Notes: generated from the letters alone by a model not told the origin. Shown: positions 1 to 12,337, numbered from the stretch's first letter. The stretch: DNA of 64,000 nucleotides from Quercus robur (GCF_932294415.1 NC_065535.1:15786282-15850281), one strand, 5' to 3'. Numbers and translations: made by a program.

Positions 1-304
1 GAAAATTGAGTTATATAACTCAAAACTCATCAAACCAAACATGCATAGTTTTTAAGAATTCTATAATTGAGTTATCTGAATAACTATAAAAGGTCTAAAT
101 TTGAAAACAATTGTTTTAACATGGCTAGTAAAGCCATGCAATGGAGTCACTGCCACATCCCAAATCTGAAATCTCTTTTGTACGGTTTGAATCCAACAAT
201 GCTAGCTTAGAAGACATCATAATTCTTCAAAGAGAGAATCTCCAAGCAGGCCAAGCCCCATTTGATATTAAATAAATATTATATTTTCCACTGTATAACC
301 AACA
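1..304. other. intergenic, no gene seen
   Basis: AT-rich DNA left of the tRNA gene. I see no splice-supported reading frame and no recognisable repeat border. Confidence 0.5.
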
Positions 305-376
305 ATCAGAGTGGCGCAGCGGAAGCGTGGTGGGCCCATAACCCACAGGTCCCAGGATCGAAACCTGGCTCTGATA
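305..376 (+). tRNA. initiator tRNA-Met (CAU)
   Basis: This is a 72-nt cloverleaf. The acceptor stem pairs ATCAGAG (305-311) with CTCTGAT (369-375), and A376 is the discriminator base. The anticodon arm is GTGGG/CCCAC around a seven-base loop with anticodon CAT at 337-339. The three stacked G-C pairs next to the loop are the hallmark of initiator tRNA, and the T arm reads GGATCGAAACC rather than the elongator GGTTCGA form, as in plant initiators. There is no intron and CCA is not encoded. A T-rich stretch (TTTTTTTG, from about 400) could end Pol III transcription. All arms look intact, so the gene is probably functional. Confidence 0.95.
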
Positions 377-1489
377 AAAGAGTGGCTTCCGAATGAATAT
401 TTTTTTGTGTGTGCCAAACCAAGGTTTTGGGTCTTTGGGCTTTGGGCTAGATTTGGGCTGAACAAGAACAAAAGAACCACATAAACTAAAGGCCGTCATG
501 CTCTTGAAATTTGAGCCTATTTTTGCACAAAATTGGAGGATTGAACCAAGAATTTAATCTTTTTTTTTTTCTTTTTTTTGGTGGTAAATTGAATTTAATC
601 CTTCACAATTATGGTTTTGATTGGAGGTACAAAAGAGAAAAATGAATTAAGATAGCAAGACTATAAATGGAACAATTGGTACCCACCTTTGTTGGGCAGC
701 CATTCATCAATCGAGTAGTATTGCACTCTTTCTACAACTTAAGCTAGGAGTATTATATTACATTAACAAAGGTTACAAAGAACAAAAGAACCACATATCG
801 CCATTGTGCTAATTGAGATTTTGTATTATTACTCAGAGACCGCTCATGAAGATTGAGTTGCTGCTGTATCAACACAAAGCATCTATCTATTTGTACTAGC
901 CGAATTCTACCATTGATTTTGTTTACTTCTCACATGGATTTCAGACCAGTGTATAACAGGAAAAGAAAATGGTAGAACAAACAACATAAAAATAAGCCAT
1001 TTACTAGTATATGTTCATTCACGTGAACCGATGAACATAAACCCATGATTATGATTTATGATCACAACCTAGTTGGTCCACTTATCATAAAACTTTGATT
1101 ATGATTATGATTTATGCCTAGAAAAACTTTTAGTAATTAAATAGAAGATTCAAAGTCATAGCTTACAAGAGTCTTAGTGACAAGTTCAAATCTTATGTCT
1201 CAATTTTCTTGCTCCATTTTATACTCCATAGGACCACAAATAAAAACTTGCCACTTGTCACTTATTTAATTAAATCCTACCATTGTTGAATTTTTTATTT
1301 TAACTACCTAAATAAAATAAAGCTTGATTTAAGCTATCTAAAATTTGAAAATAAGACCGAGTGGTAGAAGTCAAGCCTTTAGATGACAAGTAGCCTCCCG
1401 CAAACAACATGTCCTAAGTTTGAATCTGGAAAGCAATTTCTCTAAAAATGAAAAAATTGAGCTCAATGCTACCTGCTATATTTTATGCA
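377..1489. other. intergenic with tRNA-derived SINE-like remnants
   Basis: No protein gene is seen. Around 1352-1440 a segment reads like a tRNA-derived SINE: an A-box-like GAGTGGTAGAAGT is followed about 60 bases later by a B-box-like AAGTTTGAATCTGG and an A-rich tail. A similar B-box-like CAAGTTCAAATCTTA occurs near 1181. I could not find flanking target duplications, so both are weak calls. Confidence 0.35.
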
Positions 1490-1643
1490 GGGTTCGGTTA
1501 AGGACACACATTAAGTTTTCTATTTTTTGAAACATTTTCTCGGGAATTGAAAAAACTGTCATTACTTTTTCAATTCTAGAGAAATTGTTTTTCAAAAATG
1601 GAAATTAATGTGTGTCCTAAGGGCACACATTACTAAAATCCTG
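1490..1643. mobile_element. small fold-back MITE with TTATGCA target duplication
   Basis: A 154-bp element is bracketed by TTATGCA at 1483-1489 and 1644-1650. The arms are inverted copies built around AAGGACACACATTAA on the left and TTAATGTGTGTCCT on the right, so a single strand folds into a hairpin. The duplication is seven bases, or eight with one mismatch, which would suit an hAT-type MITE. No coding capacity. Confidence 0.7.
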
Positions 1644-1650
1644 TTATGCA

Positions 1651-2424
1651 TTTAATTTGGACTTTGTAATACATTGTGTTTTCTGTGGGTGGTTTGTTTG
1701 ATTGATGAATTATTAATTTATTATTTACAGGTGGTTGTGATTTGATTTATTCATAGGTGGTGTTTTTTTATTGTGGTACGTAAGTACCAGTGGCATTTTG
1801 ATCTTGGGTTGTCTTTGAGGGGGAACAAAGAAAAAAATCTAGTACCGCTACACAACTTCTTTGTCACAACCATGTCAAAGTGTGAGTGGTAAAGAAAAAA
1901 TAATGGATTCATTTGTAAGTGAGACAATCACTCATAGTCTACCAAGTCAGAGTAGAGACAAAAAATTGTGGAAAAAAAAAAAAAAAAACTTGAATTTGAA
2001 CTTCCGTTAAAAATTTGCAATCATTATTCAGTGCGTTTTAGGCCCAACCTGTGGGGAATTAAGAAGGTTAAAGACACCCAATTCTTCTCATTCACGTACC
2101 ACAAAAGGACCAAATCACCAGTTCATAAAATTTCACAAGCAGACACGCGTCACAGCACAGGCGAACCCTAACTAAATCTCCTCAATGTACATTACTTTTC
2201 TGTGGTTGTCCATGCACTCTGAATACTAATAAAGTTACATTAGTTCAAACATGAATAAGCTAACTTATAAACAAGTAAAAATTAGAGTCTGCATTTTCAG
2301 GGATACCAATCCTATTCAGTTGTTTGATTCATTCTTCCGCTTATTGTTAGCAGTAATTCTGGGCTTTTAATATTGCCAAAACCACATAACTAAAAAAACT
2401 GCGGTATTGCTGTTTCCATGATGA
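1651..2424. other. 3' flank of the bZIP gene
   Basis: This stretch holds the 3' UTR of the minus-strand bZIP gene next to 2425 and then AT-rich intergenic DNA with an A-run at about 1973-1988. No separate gene is supported. Confidence 0.5.
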
Positions 2425-5400
2425 TCATGAACAGCCAGCAGCCACAGCATCAGCCCTGGGACTTGCATCTAAGAGTTGATGCAGCTTGGCACCAGAACTT
2501 GAGTTCTTTTCATACATGCCACTCTTTTCCTCAATGCTCTTACCAATTGAACCCGAACCCAAATTATTAACTCTCGACAGCAGGTTTTCTGTACTAACGG
2601 GTAGGGTTCTTTTGTCATCAATACTGTTCAAAATTATCTCCTCTCTCTGTTGTAGTCCTAGTTGTGAATTTTTCAGTTTCTCCTGTATAATTATATAAAA
2701 TCCAATTTATAAGTTGAAGCAAGAGTAACAGGCTCAAAAGAAGCAAAAAACTAATTGATTCCCCATGCAAGAAGGAATTATAGAGATGGCATATGGATGT
2801 ACCATTAATGTAGCATTCTCTAGCCTTAGTTTCTCCGAGTTACCAGTCAATCCATTTATTTCAGACTTTATTGCCTCATTCTCAACAATCATTGATTCAA
2901 CTTTATGTGCAAGTTCTTCAGTTTCAGCCTGTGTGGAGGATTGCAAATCAATGATCATTAGCCAGACCTTGATGAATGCAAATTGGTCGTTCAGACCAAC
3001 AACACAAGAGTCAAGAATTTCTAAGTACTAAAATACACAGATTCCTATACCTGCTTCCTCAGCCTTGACCTCCTAGCAGATTCTCGATTAGACTGTTTCC
3101 TCCGCTCTCGTTTCAGCTCCCTTTCATTCTGAGCAATATAAAACAAACCATCACCAGAATGTACTACTTGGTCAGAGAAGGCTTTAGACAATGAATCAGT
3201 AGACTTTGAACAGAAAAATAATTCAAACTTTTGACAAAATAAAGCATATACTGGACGAATATGGGATGGAAGGAATCTGAAGAACTAAAGAGCTTAATTT
3301 GCAGATTATACCTGTGTCCACCCTTCAGAAGGCAGTACTGTACAAGATTGAGGGACACTAGTAGGTGTTGTCATGGTGTTCACGTTATGAGTGTTCCTGA
3401 GCTCAAATGCACCCAATACCTTATCGGTAGTGGCATTTACCTCCTTGGCAGAAACTGTACTGGCATGTGTCTCTGTCTTGCCACCAATGACTGTCCAAAT
3501 ACAGATTGAGTAAACAGAAAAATTAAAACAAGAATTCAACTCAATATCTCAGTTTCTTCTTTACCACAGGCAATTTTTCTGCAAGCAATATGTTTCATTA
3601 CAATGGATCACTTGGAAGTTGGAACATCTCTATTTCATTGATATTTTCATGGAGTAGTATTAAGTGGAAAAAACGTCTTGAAATAGTTTAAAAGCCATTT
3701 CTTCTATGTTTGAAGCATGAGCAATTTAGGCATCTACCATTTAGAGAGACCAATCAGATATGAAAGAAAATACAGCCTAAAGACAACACCGTAAGATATT
3801 GCAAAGAGGAACTTATCAAAATGAGAGTTACATACAGGAGTGATCACTCAGGAGTGACATGAGAACCTCATACAGGAGTGATCACTCAGGCCTATTAATC
3901 TTATGATGTTGAAAAGGGATTATTACATGATAACCAGAAGGAAACAAACTAATTAGCCAAAACTAACTGCAGAACTGATACGTCTTTAATTGGTTCCCTT
4001 GATAATATGTTCCCTAATCACCACCAACGTTCAGTGCTCTTCCCCAATTAAGTCAATAAGCACCCCATGTGATTAGTATCAGCATTCAGATATGAAAGAA
4101 ACTAGAGCCTAAATACAACATGAAAGCATAAGAAAATGTAAAGAAGAATATCTCAAAATGATCATATGTCATCATTCTAAACCATTCTGGTGTGAGAACC
4201 CCTTATATGAATGAGTGGTGTCACCGGTCAGGCCTAGTCTTTTGAACATTGAAAGGGATTATGTAATAATCACAGTAACCAAAAGGAAATAGACTGGTTA
4301 GCTAATACTACTAGCAAGATTGTACTCCATAATTCCACAACTAACTGACATCTTTGTAATTGGTTCCCTTGATAATTTTTCCTAAAATCACCACCAACAT
4401 CCAGTGGCCTTCCCCTTAATAAACACCCCAAGTCTCAGTCCCTCCCTAGCCCTCTGTCACTGCCAACTTCTTTTGCATGCCAGAATCAAATCCAACATGT
4501 CACTGCATACTTACCTACCAGATGTCATTAAGAGGAGCAGGTTCTCAACACAACCAAGAAGGCACAATGCAATTCCAACACAGTAAATCCAGTCATCCCA
4601 TTAATTGATACACTAGCCACCAATGGCCTTTTAGCTTAATGGTACTTCTCCTTCCTAGTGGGATGGTCTTGTGGGTGCTGGATTTTTGGGATTGAGAGAT
4701 TCTTCTAATGCTTGAAAAAGAAAGGGGGCAAAGTGACTAAAAAATAAGATACATTGGGCCATGCCATGTATACAGTGAGAGGTGATCCTACACTATTGAA
4801 TACCAGGCCAACTCTATTGTTCATCAAGATTTAATACTTGGTGAAGAACAGAGTCATACCAGTGGTTGGTGTTCCCTCACGGCTTCTTTTCCTTCGGGAT
4901 TGATTTCCCTGAACATAAGATGGGGGAGATTACAATCAAATTAACAATTTTGTCCATAATATGTACGTATATATAAGAGTCAAATCAACAAAAACTAAGT
5001 GCAAAGGTATTGCAAGAAAATGCCTATAAGCCAAGCATGTAGTCCTCACCTTAGCAGTATTCCCGTCACTTCCATCATTGGAATCTTCAGTCTCCACACT
5101 GTTCACATGGCCAAAGAAACTAAGTTAGCCTAACAAGAGGTCTACTAGGAAGAATTCATACAAGCGGACGTATTTACATGGGAATAGGTGGAGTGTTCTA
5201 GCCTAGCAAAGAGTACCAGATTTAAAGAAGACAAGAGGTTAGAGAATTGGAGGAATTAGAAAAAGGATCAGCAAACCTCTGTGACATCCTATGTTCAGCC
5301 CCACCCTCAGTGCTCTCAGCACTACCATTGCCTATTGACATTGCTAGCCCATCAAACTCTTTCAACTTCTTCATAAAACCTTGATCTGTATTTCCCAACT

Positions 5401-6942
5401 TCGTGGGTGTTTCAATGCTCAAAGGAGTTACAGCCTGCTTCATTGCACCATAATTAAACCCAAATTATTAAGGGGCACCTAACACAGACAATTTTTTGTC
5501 TATCCTCACTGATATATTTCTAACTCTGCTTTTTTGTTTTTTTGGGGGTGGGGGGCTAAAGAAGTCTATATTGGCATATTGCTTCATCAACAGTGAAAAC
5601 AAAAGAATTGCAAAAATTCAAAAGAAATCATAGCAGCAAAGCTTCACTTACGGCAGGTGACAATGGAACCCCTTGACCAAGTGCATGTGACCCCTAGTTT
5701 ACAAAAAAACAAAACAGAAGTACATAAGAAAATTATTATCATGTATTTTTTCTATTTTCAAATTCTATCAGACAGGAAGAGAGGGGAAGGGGCATTTAGA
5801 ACTATTTGATTGAGAACTACAACTACCATAAAGAAAAGGGAACTGTGCTTAATTCAAGCTACCTAGACAGGGCAGTCAGCACCAATAGGATGTCAGCCAA
5901 ATATAAGTAAATATTTTGATCATACTAAGATAACTTGGGGCATAAAGCTACCGAACTAGGCCTTAAATCCAAATACAAGTTTCAGGTTGCAAGCCATCAA
6001 AGACAGCTATAACGGTTTACAAAGATCAAGTCTTGGACACGGAAAAAAATAACTAGTCATCCTTCAAAATGCAAATGTAGAGACTCCCTCGAGATGCAAA
6101 TGTAGAAAGACTCCATAATAATTATGAATAAACAGAATCTAAGCAAAAAAAAAAAAGAATGTATACTTACAAGAGGAACTCCAGGATGTGCATAAACCCC
6201 TCCATGTGGGTAGATTGCCGCATAAGGCGCCCCATAAGGTGGCATCATTGGCTGTAAGAATTAATAAATTAACAAACCATCCTAGGATGATGTTTTATAA
6301 CTTTGTTCCTCAATGCACAAAGCCAGTAAAACAATTATTGCAAATCATATAGAAACTTCTACTGCCTTGATACTGGTCTATACCTGTGTTGGGCCCCACA
6401 TATATGGGTGAGGAGGATGACCTGAAGCCATGGGGGAATTGTAATATGGTGGAATAGCGACTCTGGGACCATAATATGCCTGTATATATGTATGGATTAG
6501 TTTGAAGTACACTTTAACATTTCTTGAAACAAATTATAAAGCAAACCTTCTATTTAATATATAACAGTTTTTTTCTGCAATACAGAAGATTCAGTGCAGG
6601 CATAAAGTAGATAACCTGCATGGCTGCCCAATCAGGATAGGCTTGAATATTGGTCTGACTGGCCTGATTAGTCTGATCCTGGTAGTACAAAGGATTGATA
6701 ATTACTCATGTGCAATCTTTCAAAAGTTAGATGTAAAAGAATATAAAGATTAGATATATCTACATATACATCTAGCCTGATTTTCTTTCCAATATCAAGA
6801 AGATTGAGATACATCTACTTATATATATATATATATATCCCAGTTTCGACAACATAAATGTTGACACTTCTCAGCTTACCAGTTGTGCAGGTGAAGGTGA
6901 TTTTTCAGACTTAGAAGGCTTCCCCTCTTCATTGTTTGCCAT
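2425..6942 (-). CDS. GBF3: G-box-binding bZIP transcription factor (GBF/CPRF1 type)
   Basis: Twelve coding exons join in frame: 6942-6880, 6678-6616, 6479-6384, 6251-6171, 5693-5652, 5434-5277, 5098-5050, 4908-4860, 3490-3312, 3128-3051, 2928-2803 and 2682-2425, giving 413 aa. Residues 1-115 are the proline/tyrosine-rich GBF amino domain (YPDWAAMQAYYGPR, PPHPYMWGPQ-like, GAPYAAIYPHGGVYAHPG). A conserved KKLKEFDGLAMSIGNG block follows. The basic region, NERELKRERRKQSNRESARR onwards (about 261-286), precedes a leucine zipper whose heptads carry L, M, I, L, L, L. The tail ends KLHQLLDASPRADAVAAG, typical of GBFs. The family binds CACGTG as homo- or heterodimers in the nucleus, in light and ABA responses. 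The start is the first ATG after a probable leader intron (about 7642-7000). Which GBF paralogue this is remains uncertain; layout is closest to GBF3 as I remember it. Confidence 0.93.
3735..4440. repeat. diverged tandem duplication inside a bZIP intron
   Basis: Inside the 1.37-kb intron between coding exons 8 and 9, a segment of about 345 bp occurs twice in the same direction (about 3745-4085 and 4090-4440). Shared landmarks are CAGATATGAAAGAAA, AAAGGGATTAT and TTGGTTCCCTTGATAAT, in the same order. By eye the copies differ at roughly one base in six, so the duplication is old. No effect on splicing is visible. Confidence 0.6.
4612..4730 (+). repeat. possible tRNA-derived SINE remnant in intron
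   Basis: TTAGCTTAATGGTAC resembles a Pol III A box and GGATTGAGAGATTC about 50 bases later resembles a B box, followed by an A-rich stretch. No target duplication was found. A weak call. Confidence 0.3.
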
Positions 6943-7642
6943 GGATAAGCACTTAAAAACTCTTGATTTGAATTATGTAACAAAATCCTTTGCGTTTCTG
7001 CACTAATGGTAATCATGTCAATCTAGGATACAGAGGAAAAATCTCCAAAGCACCCAATGAACATTCTAAACAACATTAGGTCTCACAATTTTAGATAGAT
7101 CAAAACCAATTCTATCAAGCCTTGCGAGATACAACAGAATTATGTTCCATTAACAATTTAACACAATAATATTGTCATTGAAAATTAGAACTGCAATATA
7201 CTAATACAATAGAGTGGGACCCAACACGTGAAAATTTAAATGGGAGGTGAGGTGGACCCAGAGGGATTGAACCCATGAAAGACCGAAACTGAAAGTCTGA
7301 AACCAACTAAAGGAAAATTGAGTTCCTACGAAAATCCTCAACTAAACTACAAACAGATATTTCAATATATATATTTTCAAGTTGCCAGGAGTTTCAGGTT
7401 TTCTCTCACATACACACTGTAGAAACCAAACCACAAAAAAGTTCATATTTTTGTTTCCATTTCTAATAGGCTCTTTAGTCTTTCCTACTACAATTTGGTC
7501 CATTTTCTCAGCAACCAAACAAAGCCTTAAATTAAAATAATTCAGAATAAAATTCTCAATTTTCTCATTCTGCAACTTCAAAATTGAACGAATCAAACTT
7601 AAAAAAAAAAAAAAAAAAAAAAAGTAAGCAAACATATATACC

Positions 7643-7970
7643 TTAAACTCTAAAATATAAGAGGTTGCGTCCTACTATCTTCAATGGCAAAGACGTGAAC
7701 ACAAGGAAAGCTTTTTGTATTGACCCTTAGTTTCTCACTGCATTTCTCTCTCTAAAAACGGAGACAAAAAAAGAGTCACAGAAAGAAATGGCGTTGAGGA
7801 AGAAGAAGAAGAAGGAGGAGGAGAAAGAAGAGGCAACGGCCACGTCACCACATACACGATACACGTAGTACTTTGGGGGGTGGTCCCCACCAGCTTTAGC
7901 TATGTCGGTGTGGACGTGTGGTCCGGAGACTGACGTGTCCCACGTAGGTGGACTCAGAAACAAACAACAT
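7643..7970 (-). promoter_or_regulatory. leader exon and proximal promoter of the bZIP gene, ACGT-rich
   Basis: On the minus strand a donor (AAG then GTATATATG) at 7642 ends a likely noncoding first exon. The region 7841-7945 holds five ACGT cores (7842, 7863, 7914, 7933, 7942). Read on the minus strand, 7841 gives TGACGTGGC and 7933 lies in ACGTGTCC, both ABRE-like. A purine-rich (GAAGAAG) tract covers 7797-7830. ACGT cores are the binding sites of bZIP factors including the encoded protein, so autoregulation is possible but is inference. The transcription start is not known. Confidence 0.5.
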
Positions 7971-7980
7971 GGTTGCGTAG

Positions 7981-8516
7981 GAGGTATTGTGCAAATCAGC
8001 TTCCTTCAACCATTCAAATTAGTTAGTTAGGCACGTTTTCAAACAATTTAGAAAACTAACATCTCGAGTTTTTGAAACTCGAGATCCATATTAGAACTCG
8101 AGTCTTAAAGACTCGCTTTAGATCTCGAGTCTTTAAAACTCGAGTTTTATGCAAAAAAAATTTAACCTATAGTGGCGTTTTTAAGACTTACAGTGACGTT
8201 TTAAAACCCTATAGCGACGTTTTCCTGCAAAAATTTTTTTTTATAAGTACAGGTTTAAGGAGTCCTATAGTGGCGTTTTTAAGCCCTATAGTGACGTTTT
8301 ATAGACCTATAGCGGCGTTTTTTGCAATTTATGAGAATCGAGTCTCTAAAACTCGATTTTCAGCGCAATTTTTTTTCTCCAAATCGAGACTTGAAAACTC
8401 GAGTTCCATCTGGAACTCGAGTTTTAGATACTCGAGATGTTATTTTTCAAAATTGTTTTGAAATATGACAATTAACTAAATAGTTTAATATTTATTGTTA
8501 TTTTAAAAAAAAATTC
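7981..8516. mobile_element. MULE-like MITE, copy 1
   Basis: The element is flanked by GGTTGCGTAG at 7971-7980 and 8517-8526. Its ends are inverted relative to each other around TTTTCAAACAATTT...ACATCTCGAG, and the right end, read inverted (GAATTTTTTTTTAAAATAAC, then ATAACATCTCGAG), matches the ends of the element at 36640-37433. Subterminal CTCGAG fold-backs follow. The centre holds six copies of CTATAG(T/C)G(G/A)CGTTTT arranged as two triplets about 98 bp apart. There is no transposase. The 9-10 bp duplication and long subterminal inverted repeats suggest a Mutator-like MITE. It sits directly upstream of the bZIP promoter. Confidence 0.75.
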
Positions 8517-8607
8517 GGTTGCGTAGCCAGCTCATGTATTATATATATATAGATATATGTATTTCGTATCATGTCCCAAAGTCTTTCTTGAGATCTTAAA
8601 AATGGCC

Positions 8608-8643
8608 CACGTGTCGAATCTCCACGTGGGAACTGTCCACGTG
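8608..8643. promoter_or_regulatory. three G-boxes at exact 15-bp spacing
   Basis: CACGTG occurs at 8608-8613, 8623-8628 and 8638-8643, each start 15 bases after the last. The nine-base spacers differ (TCGAATCTC and GGAACTGTC), so this is not a simple tandem repeat. It lies about 0.7-1 kb upstream of the likely bZIP transcription start. CACGTG is the recognition site of GBF-type bZIP and of bHLH factors. Function is inferred from the pattern only. Confidence 0.55.
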
Positions 8644-9820
8644 CTACTTCATTATTGGATGCATCCGTCATATTCTTCGTGCGCTAGAGAATCACACCCA
8701 CTTAATTATACTACCTACAGTCACCTATTGAGAATCATACACACCTAATAAGACCATTTCATTTCTCTTTTTAAATGAAATTGAGAAATAATATCTCCGC
8801 ATGCATGGTTATCACGACAAATTTTAGTAATAATTTATTTTTTCCACAAATAGCCAATAATAATCTTATATTTAGAAATTTTTGTGAATATATTGTGAAT
8901 ATAGTGTTTTCTAGATTTATTATTTGAGCAAATTATACTTTTGTACTATAATCTTTGATTGTGATTATACTTAATCTTCAAATTATCAAAATATAAAATT
9001 GACCTCCGAAATTATAAGATTGTTTCAAATGTTGTTTATTTTGATTTCTGTTGTTATGCATGACAAAATTTAACAATGAAAGATCTTATGGCAAGATGGA
9101 TAAATTGTTATTTTAATGTTAAATTCTATTGGATTTAACACTAAAACAAATAGTAAGTGTACATTATATAAATATGAAAATCAATCGTGCGTTTCAATAA
9201 TTCAAAGATTAAGTATACTAAAGATGAATGGTTACCATGGAAAATTTAATTTGTATTGTTTTTCTTCCCCTAAATTAAATAGTTTGGGTTTTTATCCCAT
9301 ATAAAAAGAAAAAATGATGTTACGTCTATAACATTTTATTTTACTATTTATAGGAGGAAAAATTAGACTAGACTTTTATATAATTCAAAAAAACTCTCAA
9401 ATTTAACCTTAACAAGAAAAAAAAATTTGAGAATAACTCAATAAAAATATACATCTAACTATATTTAAAATGCCTACAAAATAGGACACTCTTCAACTAA
9501 TCCATATCTTCAAAACAAATTTATCCAAAAAAATATTTTAAAAGAAAAATTATGACTAGACATAAAAAAAAAAAAAAAAAATACACCTCATCACACATGT
9601 AAAACACCTGTGATGAGAAACTAGTGTAACCTAATAAAATAATATCCATAATAGCTCTATATTATTCTAATAACAATTTACCATATAAAATTTGTTGTAC
9701 AAATATTATATTGAAGTTAATCATGTTTCAAAAAAAAAAAAAAAGAGTTCATTATTCTAGAAAGAGCCGGGTGTTCCATCCAAAAATAAAAAATAGAAAT
9801 GGGTGAGCAAAGCCAACACC

Positions 9821-10044
9821 CACGTCAACATACACGTGTCGAAATAATGAGGAGTTGTATAGTATACGTATTAGGTAGAGCGTATATACGGAATGGTGGT
9901 TGTTGAGGTGGGGCGTGGAGAATCGCGCTGGCCATTTATTATATTCCAATGCCACCTCCACCGTACACGTGTTCATTGATCACTCGAGCTACGCGTCCTT
10001 AGGTGTTTGGCTCCAACCAGCCCTACCCGTCATGTGGCCACGTG
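9821..10044. promoter_or_regulatory. second G-box cluster
   Basis: CACGTG occurs at 9833-9838, 9966-9971 and 10039-10044, with a CACGTC at 9821. Local base composition is richer in GC than the surroundings, and ACGCGT lies at 9991-9996. No adjacent gene is recognised, so whether this is a promoter remnant or a distal element is unknown. Confidence 0.35.
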
Positions 10045-12337
10045 GTCAGCCTCTTTTTTTATTTTTATTTTTTAATGCTTGTGATTTGGAAATTTAAAAT
10101 TAAATAGATTTAAATGGTCCTTTCGAATCCACGACTGGCCAGGTATTGAAACACCTTGATTAGCCACTGTAACTTTTGCCATCACACTGCTGACTATTTT
10201 TTAACAAAAAAGATCGCATTCCCATGATATCATGCTTTTTTTTCTTTTTTTTTTTTTGGGTCTATCTCAGGATAAAAATTTACTTTTTTTAAAAAAAAAT
10301 TCTATTTTACGTGCTTACCTTTTAAAACGGTCTACACTAAATTATTTATTATCCGCTATATTTTATTAAAATATTATTTTTTAAATTTTTTTAATTATTT
10401 ATTTTTCTTCTCATATAAAAACTATCATCAGCTCTCTTCCTTTATCATCAAAATACATAAAAAATTAATAAAAACTATATCTAAAATGAATAGTTTTATT
10501 GTAAATTTACACAATTACTATAACAACAATGTATTTTTACATAATTTTGCATGACATGCATGATGTGGGTGAATTTTAAACTTACTTGGTTAAAATGCGA
10601 TATTTTTTTTATTATTATACAAATACTAATGCAAGTGCCTAAATTAAGAAGGCAGACCAAGAGCTTGTTAACTTTTTTTTCCCATAAAAAAATAAAAATA
10701 CAATGGCATTATTTGTCATTATTTGATTTCACCATCACTTAAATCATAATATGATTGGAAGTTTGTAGTTGGTTTCAGTTAGCTTATTTAGTAAAAAAAA
10801 TTATTGTTAAATTAGAGATTTTAGATTAAAACTCGTCTACACTATAAATCAACTATTGCCTTCATTTGATGATAAAAAACAATTGAGCAAATGTTATAGG
10901 TTGAAAATCTATTGTTTCTATTAAAAATTAATAATTTGTTTGTAATGTGCCAAATAATTGGGTCATTTGAAATCTTTTAAATTGTTTAGACTTGGGATCT
11001 TCTTATGTTGGGTGGTAGTTTTTTTTTTTTTTTTTTTTTTAATTTTTAATTTTTTATAGTGATTTTCCCATGTTTAGTAGTTATAAGTATTTTCCAATAT
11101 TTTACCTCTATTTAGGTTGAATTATTTTTGTTTCCCAAAAAATAAAAAAAGAGGTTGAATTATTTTTCAAACTTCATTCTTTTATTTCCCTCAAAAAAAA
11201 AAAAAAAAAAAACTTCATTCTTTTATTTTTAAATTTGAAGACAAACACTTAATTTTTAATCTATTGTCTGTGATATGATAACCAATAATTAACTTATATT
11301 CTTCGTCACATTATTATGAAATGGGAAATCTAATTATTGGTAAATATTGTAATGAAAATGGCAACTGAGATTTAATTTATATTCTTGTTGATGTCTAATG
11401 TGATGGAGTAATTGATTCAACTATAAATTTTTTAGAGAAGTGCTACAAATTAAGCACTATGTATTTTGAGATTTGTCACATAAATTTGTAAGTTTTATAT
11501 ATACTTTTATGTAATAAAACTCGTATTATCTTTGACATTTTCCATTTATCAATTGCTGCACTGTCACTTGTCAAAATTTGATTTTTTTTTCTTCTTTTTT
11601 GTTTTGGCCGAACATTGTTCTACGTGGATTCAACCATATGCTGGCAAAAACTTATTGTGACGTTGGCAAGAAAATGAGCCCTATACCCAGAGATTATTGC
11701 CGTCTTTGCAGCTTCCCCATGAAAACCAAGCTTTTATTTTGTTTCTTTTATCTTTATTAATTGGTTAACCGAATAAAACTCCTACCAAATTAAGCTACCA
11801 AATTAAGTTGATCGCATGACCCTTTAACCACTAGAACACACTTTTTGCACCATTTCTTTTAATAAATTTCCATACCATAACTCAAGTTTTAGGGGTTCTA
11901 GTATAATAGTCTAGCTGTAATGAAAATCAGTGATTCCATTGCCACCTCCCCCACTATCAACTTATCCACACAAAAAAAATCCCTCAAATTTTATAGAAAT
12001 CACAATTTCAAGATTTAATTTCAATACCTCATAAATAAATTGCTTAAAAAAATAATACTAATATTATTATATCTTTTGAAGGACCTATTAAAATTGTCAG
12101 GGTGAAGGTTGACACAACTCATGAACACTATAATCTTTTACAAGTAATGTTCAATGTAAATGAGTTTGTTGGGTTAATTTTGTGTAAACCTACTTAACTC
12201 ACAATCAACCCGAAATAACTTGGTTCATTATTCATCTCAAGATGAGTTAACATGTTTTGACAGGAACGTATTTAACTCATATAATAAATTTTGGTTTTAT
12301 TCAACATAATTTGAATTTTAAAGAGATAAATGACCAA

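Larger units (their letters stand above)
8527..12337. other. AT-rich intergenic region with two G-box clusters
   Basis: No gene is supported in this 3.8-kb stretch between the MITE and a solo LTR. It holds poly(A)/poly(T) runs (for example 9567-9582 and 11021-11040), short TA runs and the two CACGTG clusters listed separately. An open frame over 9900-10097 has no family resemblance. Confidence 0.5.
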
